DNA from: Terriglobia bacterium
GTDB lineage: Bacteria; Acidobacteriota; Terriglobia; Bryobacterales; Bryobacteraceae
Direction of reading: 5' to 3'
DNA: 64,000 nucleotides
Assembly: GCA_020073615.1 (NCBI GenBank)
Contig: JAIQEX010000007.1
Coordinates: 1-64,000 of the forward strand
The position numbers and the translations under genes are program-made. This document shows, in pieces, positions 16,492 to 24,586 of the stretch. The notes below the pieces were generated by a model that was given only the letters and a program-made list of their open reading frames with translations, did no database searches and had not been told where the DNA came from. The first letter of the stretch is position 1, and each line of letters begins with the position of its first letter.

Positions 16492-17146
16492 TGGCATGCC
16501 CGCGCGGTCGACGGTCCAGCCACGCCGCGATCGCGCTCAACAACACGGGGGCGGCTATCCATGAGGACAGGAGCTCCGCGCGGCGCGGCGGATCGGTGGC
16601 GGCCGCCTGGCCGGAGATCATGAGGAAGGCCAGCAGAACCACGTAGACCACCATGGCGGCGCGCCGGCCGCGGCTGTGATCGCGCGTGGCCCGCAGGTAC
16701 AGGGCCAGCGCCGCCACCGTCATGGCCGCCTCGATTCCCAATTCCAGCGGGAGGTTCCGCCACAGGCCCAAACCGAGGGCGAAGGAGCCCGGGCCGGCCA
16801 GCGGAAGCCCCCGCACGTGGACCAGCGCGTCCAGCACGAAGTGAGAGGCCGCCGCCACCGCCACCAGCAGGGCCGCGCGCGAGCCGCGGAGGAACGCGCG
16901 GCACAGCAGGGCGAGGGCGGCGCTCCACACCAGCAGCGGAACCAGGCCGTGCGACCAGGGGAAGGTGAACAGCAGGTAGTGCCGGTGCGCGTAATCGGCG
17001 GCCACCTGGTAGCTCTCCCAGCCCGCCAGGACGCACCAGCCCAGGAGGAAGTCGGCGAAGAAGGCGGCGAAGATCAGCAGGCCCGCATTGACACGGCGGT
17101 CCGCCGGCTTGAGGCTCAGGGCGACGGCGACGTGACCGATGCCCAA
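16484..17146 (-). CDS. YdjM-like membrane protein (predicted metal-dependent hydrolase family)
   Basis: 220 residues with about six membrane segments. The His motifs of the family are visible: MGIGHVAVALSL at the N-terminus, TFPWSHGLVPLLVW near residue 65, and ASHFVLDALVHVRG near residue 108. The start is a TTG at 17146, because an in-frame TAG lies only two codons upstream. It follows the zinc-ribbon gene by 3 bases and is probably cotranscribed. Biochemical function in this family is not established. A decayed second copy of its 3' end lies at 15764-16030. Confidence 0.7.
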   Translation of the reverse strand: MGIGHVAVALSLKPADRRVNAGLLIFAAFFADFLLGWCVLAGWESYQVAADYAHRHYLLFTFPWSHGLVPLLVWSAALALLCRAFLRGSRAALLVAVAAASHFVLDALVHVRGLPLAGPGSFALGLGLWRNLPLELGIEAAMTVAALALYLRATRDHSRGRRAAMVVYVVLLAFLMISGQAAATDPPRRAELLSSWIAAPVLLSAIAAWLDRRPRGHAII

Positions 17147-17149
17147 GGA

Positions 17150-17650
17150 CTACAGCTTCTTGAAGAGCTTGTCGAAGGCGTTGCGCGCGTCGTCGGCATT
17201 GCGCGGCGCGGGCGGGCCCACGTTGACCGGGGGCGCCACCGGGGGCGCGCTGGCCGTGCCTTCGCGCGCCACGGTCACCCGCGGCGAAAACAGCGCGCAT
17301 TCGTTGGCCTTGTCCTTGGAGGGAATGCGCACGGGGATCGGTTTGAGGCACTGGAAGCGCATGGAGGGCTCGAAGTGCGAGCACTGCTTGCAGCAGTGCA
17401 GCGCGGCATTGCACTTGGGACAAACGCCGCTGAAGTCGACGTCGGGCGGCAAGGTCGTGGAGCAGTTATAACAGCGCGCGGCCGCCACGTGCTGTACCAG
17501 GCGCGGCAGCCGTGGGCCGGTTATGTCGATGGGCGGGCGGGGGCCCTGGGGTTTGGGACGATCTTCCCGAAAAGGACCTCGGGAATCACGGTTGGAATCG
17601 CGGTCCGAGTCCATGTACCCGTGTTGTCTGTACTTGCGGTCGCTGTCCAT
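17150..17650 (-). CDS. Cys-rich zinc-ribbon protein, function unknown
   Basis: 166 residues. The N-terminal ~50 are charged and disordered (Asp/Arg/Ser-rich, MDSDRKYRQHGYMDSDRDSN). A cysteine-rich core holds C60xxC63, C77xxC80, then C86-C87xxC90, C101 and C118, which could bind two zinc ions. The C-terminal part is Pro-rich and ends in a short helix (ARNAFDKLFKKL). It is followed 3 bases later by the YdjM-like gene. The family was not recognised beyond the zinc-ribbon pattern. Confidence 0.7.
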   Translation of the reverse strand: MDSDRKYRQHGYMDSDRDSNRDSRGPFREDRPKPQGPRPPIDITGPRLPRLVQHVAAARCYNCSTTLPPDVDFSGVCPKCNAALHCCKQCSHFEPSMRFQCLKPIPVRIPSKDKANECALFSPRVTVAREGTASAPPVAPPVNVGPPAPRNADDARNAFDKLFKKL

Positions 17651-17946
17651 GGGGAAAGTTACTCCGTAACTAGCAGGACGAAAGACGTTTACGCAAAAAA
17701 CGGCTAAGAATCCAAGCGCCTGGGGGCGTAAGACATCGATCTGGTCCCACGAAGGCCGTCTGCAAGACCCGTTACAGGCGGTTTAGATGGGATTGAAGGA
17801 TTTGCGGGAACGCCGAGGCGCCAAACACCACAGGTTTGTGACCCGCCACTGCTACAAATACATATTTACCACGGATTGCTTCCGTTTGCACGCCCTAATT
17901 CATGGGTACGGTACCGGCGGAACCCTATAAAGGCCAAAGTTGCGGT
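17651..17946. other. Intergenic region, nothing assigned
   Basis: About 296 bases between the zinc-ribbon gene start and the glgP stop, both on the minus strand. Composition is less GC-rich than the genes, with A-rich patches around 17690 and an AT-rich stretch near 17860-17880. No frame, strong hairpin, tRNA or known riboswitch pattern was recognised. It presumably holds the promoter of the zinc-ribbon gene and the glgP terminator. Confidence 0.4.
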
Positions 17947-20502
17947 TTATCCCACCGAACTCCACTTCAGCAGGCTGGAGCAGGGCTGCGTCAGGGGATC
18001 GTCGAAATGATTGGGGCTGACGCGCAGCGCGTATCCCAGGCGGCCGGTTCGATCGGGGACGATTTCCTTGCCGAACACCGTCACCGGCCCCTGCTGCTCC
18101 ACCGCGGGCAGCACCATGACCTCGGTTTCCTCCAGGTGCCCGTTGGAATCGACGCGGCCCAGGACCACTTCCACGCGGACGTCTTCGGGGGTCAACCCCG
18201 CCAAGTCGATGACCGCCCGCACGGGAAGGGTCTTGCCGCTGATCACCGAGGCCGCCGCCGGTCCTGGGCTGGGCTCCACGAACTTCACGCGGTCCCAGAC
18301 CTCGCGGATGCGCGAGGTCCAGCGGGTCTTTTCGCGGATCGCGCTGTAACCGCCCTGGTGGGCCAGAATGTGCTGCTGGTGGGCCGGCTCGTACAACTCG
18401 GTCATATACTCGCGCACCATGCGGCGGCAATCGAACTGCGGGCTGATGTACATGAGGGATTGCTTCATGCGGCGCATCCACTCGCGCGGGGTCTGCTCGC
18501 GGCGCTCGTAGAACATGGGGACGATCTCGTTTTCGAGCAGGTAATAGATGGCGCTGGCGTGCAGCCCGTCCTGGTCCTCGGAGTACGGCTCGCGCTCGCC
18601 AATGGCCCAGCCGCCGGAGTTTTCGTAGGCCTCGTCGAACCAGCCGTCGAGGATGCTCAGGTTGAGCACGCCGTTGAGCGCCGCCTTCATCCCGCTGGTG
18701 CCGCAAGCCTCTTCGCCGCGCTTGGGGTTGTTCAGCCAGAGGTCCACGCCCTGGATCATCTCGCGGGCCACCTTCATATCGTAGTCTTCCACGAAAACCA
18801 CGTGCTTCCAGAGGTCGGGATCGCGCGAAAGCTGCACCACCTCGCGGATGTAGCTCTTGCCCGGCTGGTCCTTGGGATGGGCCTTGCCGGCGATCACCAC
18901 CTGGACCGGCATCTCTTTGTTCAGCAGGATGCGCTTGAGCCGCTCGACGTCGCGGAACAGCAGCGTGGCGCGTTTGTAGGTGGCAAAGCGGCGCGCAAAG
19001 CCGATGGTGAAGGCGTTGGGATCGAGCACCTCGCTCGACCGCCGCACTTCCGCCGCCGAGGCCTGCCGCCGCAGCGCCGAGGAGTGCTGGCGCACGCGCA
19101 CGAAGCTGACCAGGCGGCGCTTGCGGCGGCGATGCACCTCCAGCAGCTCTTCGTCCGGAATGTCTTTCACCTGCTCCCAAATGCTCGCCTCGTTGAAGCG
19201 CTCGCGCCAGTCCGGCTGCAGGTATTGATCGTAGAGCGAGGCCAGGTCGCCGTTCAGCCAGCTCGGCAGATGCACGCCGTTGGTGATGGAGGTGATGGGC
19301 ACTTCCCAGACCGGCAGTTGCGGCCACAGGTCGTGGAACATCTCCTGCGAGACCTGGCGGTGAAGGCGGCTCACGGCATTGCGGTAGGCCGAGGTGTTGA
19401 GCGCCAGGACGGCCATGGAGAAGCGCTCGTCGCGGTTGAAAATATTGCGCCGGCCGAGCGCCATCAGGTGCTGGAAATCGATTCCGATCTCGCCGCAATA
19501 GTCCGCGAAATAGTGGTACATCAGACCGGGATCGAACATGTCCATGCCGGCGGGCACGGGGGTGTGGGTGGTGAAGACGTTGCTGGTGCGCGCCGCTTCC
19601 AGGGCGTCGTCGAAGGTCAACTTCTCGTCGCGCATGTACAGGCGGATCTGCTCCAGCGCCAGAAACGCGGAGTGGCCTTCGTTCATGTGGTAGACCGTGG
19701 GCTGCAACCCCATGGCCTGGAGCGCCCGCATGCCGCCAATGCCCAGAACGATCTCCTGGCGAATGCGCGTATCGTTATCGCCGCCGTACAGCGAATCGGT
19801 GATGTCGCGGTCCTGCGGCAGCACGTTGTCGGGGATATTGGTGTCCAGCAGGTAGGCGGTGATGCGCCCGACATCGAGCTTCCACACCTGGATATACACG
19901 TTGCCGGTGGGCAGCCGGACGGTGACCCGCAGGTCGCGGCCGTCGGGCTCTTTCATGGTGACCAGCGGCAGGGTATAGAAATCGTTCACGGGATAGCGTT
20001 CCTGCTGCCAGCCGTCGGGATTGAGAAACTGCCGGAAGTACCCCTGCTGGTAGAGCAGGCCGAGGCCGATCAGCGGATAATCCTGGTCGCTGGAAGATTT
20101 CAGGTGGTCTCCGGAAAGGATGCCGAGGCCGCCCGAGTAGACCGGCAGGCACTCGGTAAGGCCGTACTCGGCGGAGAAGTATGCGACCAGCTTGCCATCC
20201 TCGCGCGGCGCGGCTTTGCGCGTGCGCGCATCGTAGGTTTCGCACGCCATGCGGTACAGAGCGAGGTACCGTGGATCGGCGCCGGCCTTCTCCAGGGCGG
20301 CCTGGGAAACGCGCCCCAGCATCAGTACCGGGTTATAGCCGCATTCGCGCCAGAGGAGCGGGTCGAGACGCCGGAAGAGCGCGCGCACGATGGGCTCCCA
20401 GCTCCAGAGCAGGTTGTAGGCCAGTTCGGTCATGCGGGCCAGGGACGATGGCAAAGCGGGCCGGACCAGGAACTCCCGGATCGGCTGAATATGAAAGGGC
20501 AT
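17947..20502 (-). CDS. glgP: Alpha-glucan (glycogen) phosphorylase, GT35
   Basis: 851 residues, the long bacterial/archaeal form with an extra N-terminal domain (PALPSSLARMTELAYNLLWS). The enzyme releases glucose-1-phosphate from glycogen or maltodextrin with phosphate and pyridoxal phosphate. Visible family marks are YFSAEYGLTECLPVYSGGLG at ~110-130, HMNEGHSAFLALEQIR, TITNGVH-like TSITNGVHLPSW, GFARRFATYKRATLL, and the cofactor loop RGEEACGTSGMKAALNG whose lysine should bind PLP. The C-terminal ~100 residues are a beta-rich extension. It stands alone, with no other glycogen genes in the window. Confidence 0.95.
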   Translation of the reverse strand: MPFHIQPIREFLVRPALPSSLARMTELAYNLLWSWEPIVRALFRRLDPLLWRECGYNPVLMLGRVSQAALEKAGADPRYLALYRMACETYDARTRKAAPREDGKLVAYFSAEYGLTECLPVYSGGLGILSGDHLKSSSDQDYPLIGLGLLYQQGYFRQFLNPDGWQQERYPVNDFYTLPLVTMKEPDGRDLRVTVRLPTGNVYIQVWKLDVGRITAYLLDTNIPDNVLPQDRDITDSLYGGDNDTRIRQEIVLGIGGMRALQAMGLQPTVYHMNEGHSAFLALEQIRLYMRDEKLTFDDALEAARTSNVFTTHTPVPAGMDMFDPGLMYHYFADYCGEIGIDFQHLMALGRRNIFNRDERFSMAVLALNTSAYRNAVSRLHRQVSQEMFHDLWPQLPVWEVPITSITNGVHLPSWLNGDLASLYDQYLQPDWRERFNEASIWEQVKDIPDEELLEVHRRRKRRLVSFVRVRQHSSALRRQASAAEVRRSSEVLDPNAFTIGFARRFATYKRATLLFRDVERLKRILLNKEMPVQVVIAGKAHPKDQPGKSYIREVVQLSRDPDLWKHVVFVEDYDMKVAREMIQGVDLWLNNPKRGEEACGTSGMKAALNGVLNLSILDGWFDEAYENSGGWAIGEREPYSEDQDGLHASAIYYLLENEIVPMFYERREQTPREWMRRMKQSLMYISPQFDCRRMVREYMTELYEPAHQQHILAHQGGYSAIREKTRWTSRIREVWDRVKFVEPSPGPAAASVISGKTLPVRAVIDLAGLTPEDVRVEVVLGRVDSNGHLEETEVMVLPAVEQQGPVTVFGKEIVPDRTGRLGYALRVSPNHFDDPLTQPCSSLLKWSSVG

Positions 20503-20597
20503 ACAAAGAGGCTTCTTTCAAGATAGCAGATTGGCGGAAAGCCGCCCGCCCTGCACACTTGGACGCCGAAGTACGTCATCATAGATTGAAGGGCTTA

Positions 20598-21215
20598 ATG
20601 CGTCTTCTCGGACTTCTGATCCTGTTGAGCGGCGGGGCCGCTTTTGCGGGCGAATACGCGGTACTGGCGAGCGGGTCGCGCCTGCACGTGGATCGCCACG
20701 AAATCGACGGGGCGCGGGTTCGGCTATACAACGGCACCGGCTACAGCGAGATGGCCGCCGCGGAGGTGCAGGCGTTCGAGGCGGAGGACTATGCCGCTCC
20801 CCCAGCGCCGGCGGCGATGCCGCTTGCCGTTGCGCCGCCGTTGCCTTCCTTCGAACAACTGGCCGATGCCGCGGCGGACAAGTACAGTCTGCCCCGCAAG
20901 CTGGTGCGCAGCGTGATCGCCGCCGAATCGGGTTTCCGGCAGCAGGCGGTGTCCGCGAAGGGAGCGATCGGCTTGATGCAATTGATGCCCTCCACGGCCG
21001 AAGCCATGGGGGCGAACCCGCGGGACCCCGCCCAGAACGTGGACGCCGGCACGCGCTACCTGCGCAATCTCCTGGACCGCTACCATGGCGGGTTGTGGCA
21101 CGCGCTGGCCGCCTACAACGCCGGCCCCGGCGCCGTGGACAAGCACAACGGCGTGCCACCTTACCGCGAGACCATCAACTACGTCTATCGGATCACCGAG
21201 GACTACAGCAAGTAG
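20598..21215 (+). CDS. Secreted lytic transglycosylase (SLT family)
   Basis: 205 residues. The ATG at 20598 gives a signal peptide (LLGLLILLSGGAAFAG); longer in-frame starts lack it. A short SH3-like or DUF4124-type segment (SGSRLHVDRHEIDGARVRLY) precedes the catalytic domain from ~residue 95: RSVIAAESGFRQQAVSAKGA contains the catalytic Glu in AAESG, followed by IGLMQLMPSTAEAMG and ALAAYNAGPGAVDKH. The enzyme cleaves peptidoglycan glycan strands to 1,6-anhydro ends in the periplasm. The domain order matches acidobacterial soluble transglycosylases. Confidence 0.9.
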   Translation: MRLLGLLILLSGGAAFAGEYAVLASGSRLHVDRHEIDGARVRLYNGTGYSEMAAAEVQAFEAEDYAAPPAPAAMPLAVAPPLPSFEQLADAAADKYSLPRKLVRSVIAAESGFRQQAVSAKGAIGLMQLMPSTAEAMGANPRDPAQNVDAGTRYLRNLLDRYHGGLWHALAAYNAGPGAVDKHNGVPPYRETINYVYRITEDYSK

Positions 21216-21388
21216 CACAGCCTCCCGGATTCGCCCAGGAAACGGAAGCCCCGCTGGAAGCCGCAAACGAAATCGGCAGATAAGTGGGTGTACCGGTCCA
21301 ATATAGCCGATCGGCGCGTTGAACAAGGGCGCTGTGGCTTTGTCACTCTTGCCCCGAGACTGCATCTTGGAGACCGGGACGCAAGAAA

Positions 21389-21568
21389 ATGCCAATGTAC
21401 GAATACCGCTGCCGGAAGTGTGGCCGGTATTTTGAGATGCTGCGCCGCATGGCAGAGGCCGACCGCGATCTGGAGTGCCCGGAATGCCGGTCCGGCGAAG
21501 TGGAGCGGCTGTTCTCGGCATTCTCCACGGTGGGATGCGGCTCGCCCGGCTCGGGTAGATTTACTTGA
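21389..21568 (+). CDS. FmdB-type zinc-ribbon small protein
   Basis: A 59-residue protein. MPMYEYRCRKCGRYFEMLRR is the FmdB/putative-regulatory-protein pattern, with C8xxC11 paired with a second CPEC motif. The C-terminal tail is short and Gly-rich. The family is widespread and its exact job is unclear; the first member was linked to formamidase regulation. The frame is intact and well framed between the transglycosylase and the DUF6125-like gene. Confidence 0.8.
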   Translation: MPMYEYRCRKCGRYFEMLRRMAEADRDLECPECRSGEVERLFSAFSTVGCGSPGSGRFT

Positions 21569-21614
21569 GCGCGGTAGCGCGCGGCCGGTACGGCCGCAAG
21601 GGGCAGCGGGAAGC

Positions 21615-22127
21615 CTATGCGCTGAGCGTGAATTCCCAGGCGCAGTATTGTCCCTCGGGCGCATCCGGCGGACACTGCAGACACTTCGTGATAATGCGAG
21701 GATCGACTGTCCTGGCAAAAGTCTCGAACTCGACGATCCCTACCTCGTTGCAAGGAAAGGCCCGCAATCCTTTTCGGTGACGGGTTTCCTGGACGCGGCA
21801 CTGGTCCATGAAGAAGCGCAGACGCTGCCGATCTTCCGACCACTCCACGCGTTGCCCACCGAGCGCGCTGTAGAGCCGCAAGGCGAGGGCCTCTTCCAGG
21901 GCCGGCAAACCACCTCCCGTTGGAATGCCAAAGGTGGCCATGATGCGGCGCGCTTCGGCAGCCGCAAACCGCGCCCACGAGCCAGCGTCCAGCGCAATCG
22001 CGGTGTCGATGCCGAAGCGTTCCTCTGCCGCCAGGAACCAGCAGCCATCGTGCGCCAGCCAGTTCTTGGCGAACATGGCGAGGGCGCGCAGAAGTTCTTC
22101 CCGCCCCATCGTCTCGAAGGTTTTCAT
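21615..22127 (-). CDS. DUF6125-like Cys-containing protein
   Basis: About 170 residues from the ATG at 22127. The sequence has the pattern REELLRALAMFAKNWLAHDG (residues ~9-28) and a C-terminal cysteine motif KCLQCPPDAPEG followed by QYCAWEFTL, as seen in DUF6125 proteins. Function is unknown. An ATG at 22211 would add 28 residues, but that stretch is AT-richer and reads like promoter DNA, so the shorter start is preferred. It is divergent from a PadR-type regulator starting at 22256, which may control it. Confidence 0.65.
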   Translation of the reverse strand: MKTFETMGREELLRALAMFAKNWLAHDGCWFLAAEERFGIDTAIALDAGSWARFAAAEARRIMATFGIPTGGGLPALEEALALRLYSALGGQRVEWSEDRQRLRFFMDQCRVQETRHRKGLRAFPCNEVGIVEFETFARTVDPRIITKCLQCPPDAPEGQYCAWEFTLSA

Positions 22128-22255
22128 AGCTTCATTTTGCGCTTCATTGGCCCGCAACGCAGCATGGGGATGCGTTGGAACATAAGGGGGTTTACTAGCT
22201 TCAAGTTGCATCTATCTTGACATAGCCGTTATGCTGGTAAGAGAATCAGGTCTAA

Positions 22256-22654
22256 ATGCCGCGTAGACCCTGTCCGCGCCATGGCGCCGAGCATCCCTGC
22301 ACGTGCGCGATGGGTAACTTGTACCGATTCGTCGAGCCAGTTCTCCTGTTTTTGCTCAAGAAGAAGGGGCGATCGTATGGCTATGAGCTTGCGGAGGAAC
22401 TGCGGGAGCACGCGTTAACCGATGCGTCCATCGAAGCGGCTGCCCTCTACAAGACGCTAAGGCAACTGGAACAGAACGAGTGCGTCACTTCCGAGTGGGA
22501 TGTAACCGGCACCGGGCCGGCCAAAAGAGTCTATCGCCTCACGCCTCACGGCGAAGAGCACCTCGCCGAGTGGATCACGGTCCTCGACCACGTGGCTCGG
22601 TCGATGACGCGTTTTGTACGCAACGCCGGGAAGCAGACTCGCGACGGGTCGTGA
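22256..22654 (+). CDS. PadR-family transcriptional regulator with Cys/His N-terminus
   Basis: 132 residues. The winged helix is clear: PVLLFLLKKKGRSYGYELAE (residues ~28-47), then AALYKTLRQLEQNECVTSEW and KRVYRLTPHGEEHLAEW. The first 17 residues contain C6, H9, H13, C15 and C17, a possible metal or redox site preceding the DNA-binding domain. PadR proteins repress divergent or neighbouring genes until a small ligand binds; the divergent DUF6125-like gene is the obvious target. A TTGACA at 22217-22222 could be the -35 box, but no good -10 follows. Confidence 0.85.
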   Translation: MPRRPCPRHGAEHPCTCAMGNLYRFVEPVLLFLLKKKGRSYGYELAEELREHALTDASIEAAALYKTLRQLEQNECVTSEWDVTGTGPAKRVYRLTPHGEEHLAEWITVLDHVARSMTRFVRNAGKQTRDGS

Positions 22655-22781
22655 CGTGTCCGCTCAGCGGTTCGGGGATGTTCGCCATGCACGAGATTCT
22701 ACGGAATCCCGAGGCCGTTTTGCCTGTTCTCGTAATCGCACAGAGGCTCGGAGAGTTCACGGCTCCCGAGCGCGGCGCTCC

Positions 22782-24305
22782 CTACTCCCGAGCGCCGCGC
22801 GGCGCCAGGTCGTCGGCGATTTCCAGCGCGTTCAGGCAGGCGTAATTGAGCACCGGCGCCAGCGCAATGATGAGCTTGCCTTGGGGGCTGGGTTCCAGGC
22901 TGTGTGCGGACCAAGTGAGCGCACGGTCGGCGCCGCCGGCCTCCTTGTAGATGTCGACATTGCGCTTCCAGGCCACGCCGTCGATCAGGATGTCGAACAG
23001 CCGGCTGCCAGCGCCGCCGTTGCCCGGCTTGCCGGGGCCGAACCATCGCTCGGCAAAGTGAAACGTAGCGGTGTATCGGCCCGGGGGCACGGGGACGACA
23101 TAGCGCCAACTCCCGAATCGTTCGCCGCGGTAGAGTTCCGCGTCCCCGGCGCCGGCTACGGGCTCCGGACGAGTTACTAACTGGCCGCCGCCGGAGTAAG
23201 TGTCCGGTTCCCAGACCTGGCCGGACTTATCGCGGTAGGGACGATCCTGCGCCACCAGGCGAATGGAGAGCATGTGACCGGCAATGCCGGGCACGATCTC
23301 GATGGCATTCAGAATGGGGGCGTTGGAATGCGCTTCAAAGCGGAGGTGCAACTTACCATCGCTCGCCGGGGAGATGTCCTTGAAGGCGCGAATATCGGCG
23401 AAGCTGGCGCCCACATCGGAAACGATGTCCAGCTCGTGCAGGATCTCGATTCCGTTGGCCGACACGTTGAAGACGCGGCTACTCTCGCCTCCGCCGGCCA
23501 CGTTATTCTCGCCATAAACCGTCTCGGCGAAGTGCAGGCGCATCTCGTACGATCCCGGCGCCAACGGGATGTCGTAGCGGAAGGATCCCTCGCGGCGCGT
23601 GCGGTAGATCTGGGGGTCGCGCGCGCCGGCGATCCAATGATTCGGCGATTCGAACACCGAACCGCCGGAGAAATACCGGTCGCTCAGCCACGCCCGGCCG
23701 GTGCGGTCGACGTAGCCGTCTCCCGAGAGCCCAGCCCGAATGCGGAGGCCGGGGGCGCCGGCGAGTGCCGGCCAAGCGCCCTCAACCGGATTGGGCCGCG
23801 CGCCGTTTCTCGCCAACCTGCCGGGAAGCAATGGGAAGAGGAGCACGCAAGCTCCCGCCAGGACCGCGCATCCCAGCGCCCACCAAAGCCAGCCGCGGCG
23901 CCGGGCGATACTGGCCGGAAGCACGGTTTCCCCGGCGGCGGGCGGTGGAATTGCCGCAGGCGCTTGGCGGAAGTGGAAACTCGGCACGTATTGGCCCGCC
24001 GGCAGTTCGATGTACACCGCGTGGTTTGCGCCCTTGCCTCCGTAGTACTCACGCAGGCGTTTGCGCAAGCGGTGCGCTTCCACCCGAACAATCGAATCGA
24101 TTTTCTGGTCGAACTCGGGAGAGCGGCCCAGGGCTTCGACCGCGATATTGTATTCCTTGAGATCCGCGCCGGCGCCCTCAAAGTACTTCGCGCAGACGTA
24201 GCTCAAAAACTGCGCGAGGTTGGGCGCCCGATGAAATACGCCCGAGGTCAGGAGAAAGTTGAGCTCCAACTTCTCCTGCGCGAACTCCGCCGCAATCGTC
24301 TCCAT
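22782..24305 (-). CDS. Membrane protein with winged-helix-like N-terminus and two malectin domains
   Basis: About 507 residues. Residues 1-~115 resemble the DNA-binding winged helix of CadC/OmpR-type regulators as found in acidobacterial proteins (DSIVRVEAHRLRKRLREYY, then IELPAGQYVPSF). One membrane helix follows (WLWWALGCAVLAGACVLLF). The outer part has two malectin-like carbohydrate-binding domains, each with the pattern RYDIPLAPGSYEMRLHFAE or RYVVPVPPGRYTATFHFAE. The ATG at 24305 is preferred over a TTG at 24359, since the AT-rich GTATATATAC at ~24331-24340 looks like a promoter element. A one-component sugar sensor acting on the divergent beta-glucosidase gene is inferred. Confidence 0.75.
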   Translation of the reverse strand: METIAAEFAQEKLELNFLLTSGVFHRAPNLAQFLSYVCAKYFEGAGADLKEYNIAVEALGRSPEFDQKIDSIVRVEAHRLRKRLREYYGGKGANHAVYIELPAGQYVPSFHFRQAPAAIPPPAAGETVLPASIARRRGWLWWALGCAVLAGACVLLFPLLPGRLARNGARPNPVEGAWPALAGAPGLRIRAGLSGDGYVDRTGRAWLSDRYFSGGSVFESPNHWIAGARDPQIYRTRREGSFRYDIPLAPGSYEMRLHFAETVYGENNVAGGGESSRVFNVSANGIEILHELDIVSDVGASFADIRAFKDISPASDGKLHLRFEAHSNAPILNAIEIVPGIAGHMLSIRLVAQDRPYRDKSGQVWEPDTYSGGGQLVTRPEPVAGAGDAELYRGERFGSWRYVVPVPPGRYTATFHFAERWFGPGKPGNGGAGSRLFDILIDGVAWKRNVDIYKEAGGADRALTWSAHSLEPSPQGKLIIALAPVLNYACLNALEIADDLAPRGARE

Positions 24306-24375
24306 CGAAGATTCGGACCCGCCATCTAGAGTATATATACGGTGTTTCAGGTCTGTCAATCCTAGATACTGGGAG

Positions 24376-24488
24376 CCGTTAACGGGACGTTAACGGTCAA
24401 TCGGCTGCGCGTTAACTGCCGGTCCGGCACAGCGCTGAAGTGATTGAGCCAACAGGAGGTTTTCGCGCGGTAACGGCGGGCAGTTAAC
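24376..24488. promoter_or_regulatory. Cluster of four GTTAAC motifs, candidate operator array
   Basis: GTTAAC occurs four times in 111 bases (24378, 24389, 24411, 24483). The first is in the perfect palindrome CCGTTAACGG (24376-24385) and the second, 11 bases on, in ACGTTAACGG. In a genome this GC-rich such a cluster is unlikely by chance. It lies between the divergent malectin regulator and the beta-glucosidase gene, an apt place for binding by the former. Confidence 0.5.
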
Positions 24489-24586
24489 CGCTTTAACCTT
24501 TCAGAGGGCATAACCCTTAAACTACACTGGCTGCAGTTCGCCCGCCGAATGCGCCATGCGGCCCACGGAACAAGAGGAGCGAATCG

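Larger units (their letters stand above)
15901..16580. repeat. Imperfect direct repeat flanking a toxin-antitoxin remnant
   Basis: About 75 bases at 15901-15975 recur at 16506-16580, sharing GGTCCAGCCA and ACGGGGGCGGCTATCCATG with scattered differences between. Both copies encode the same part of a membrane protein on the minus strand. The antitoxin and broken toxin genes sit between the copies. Confidence 0.7.
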
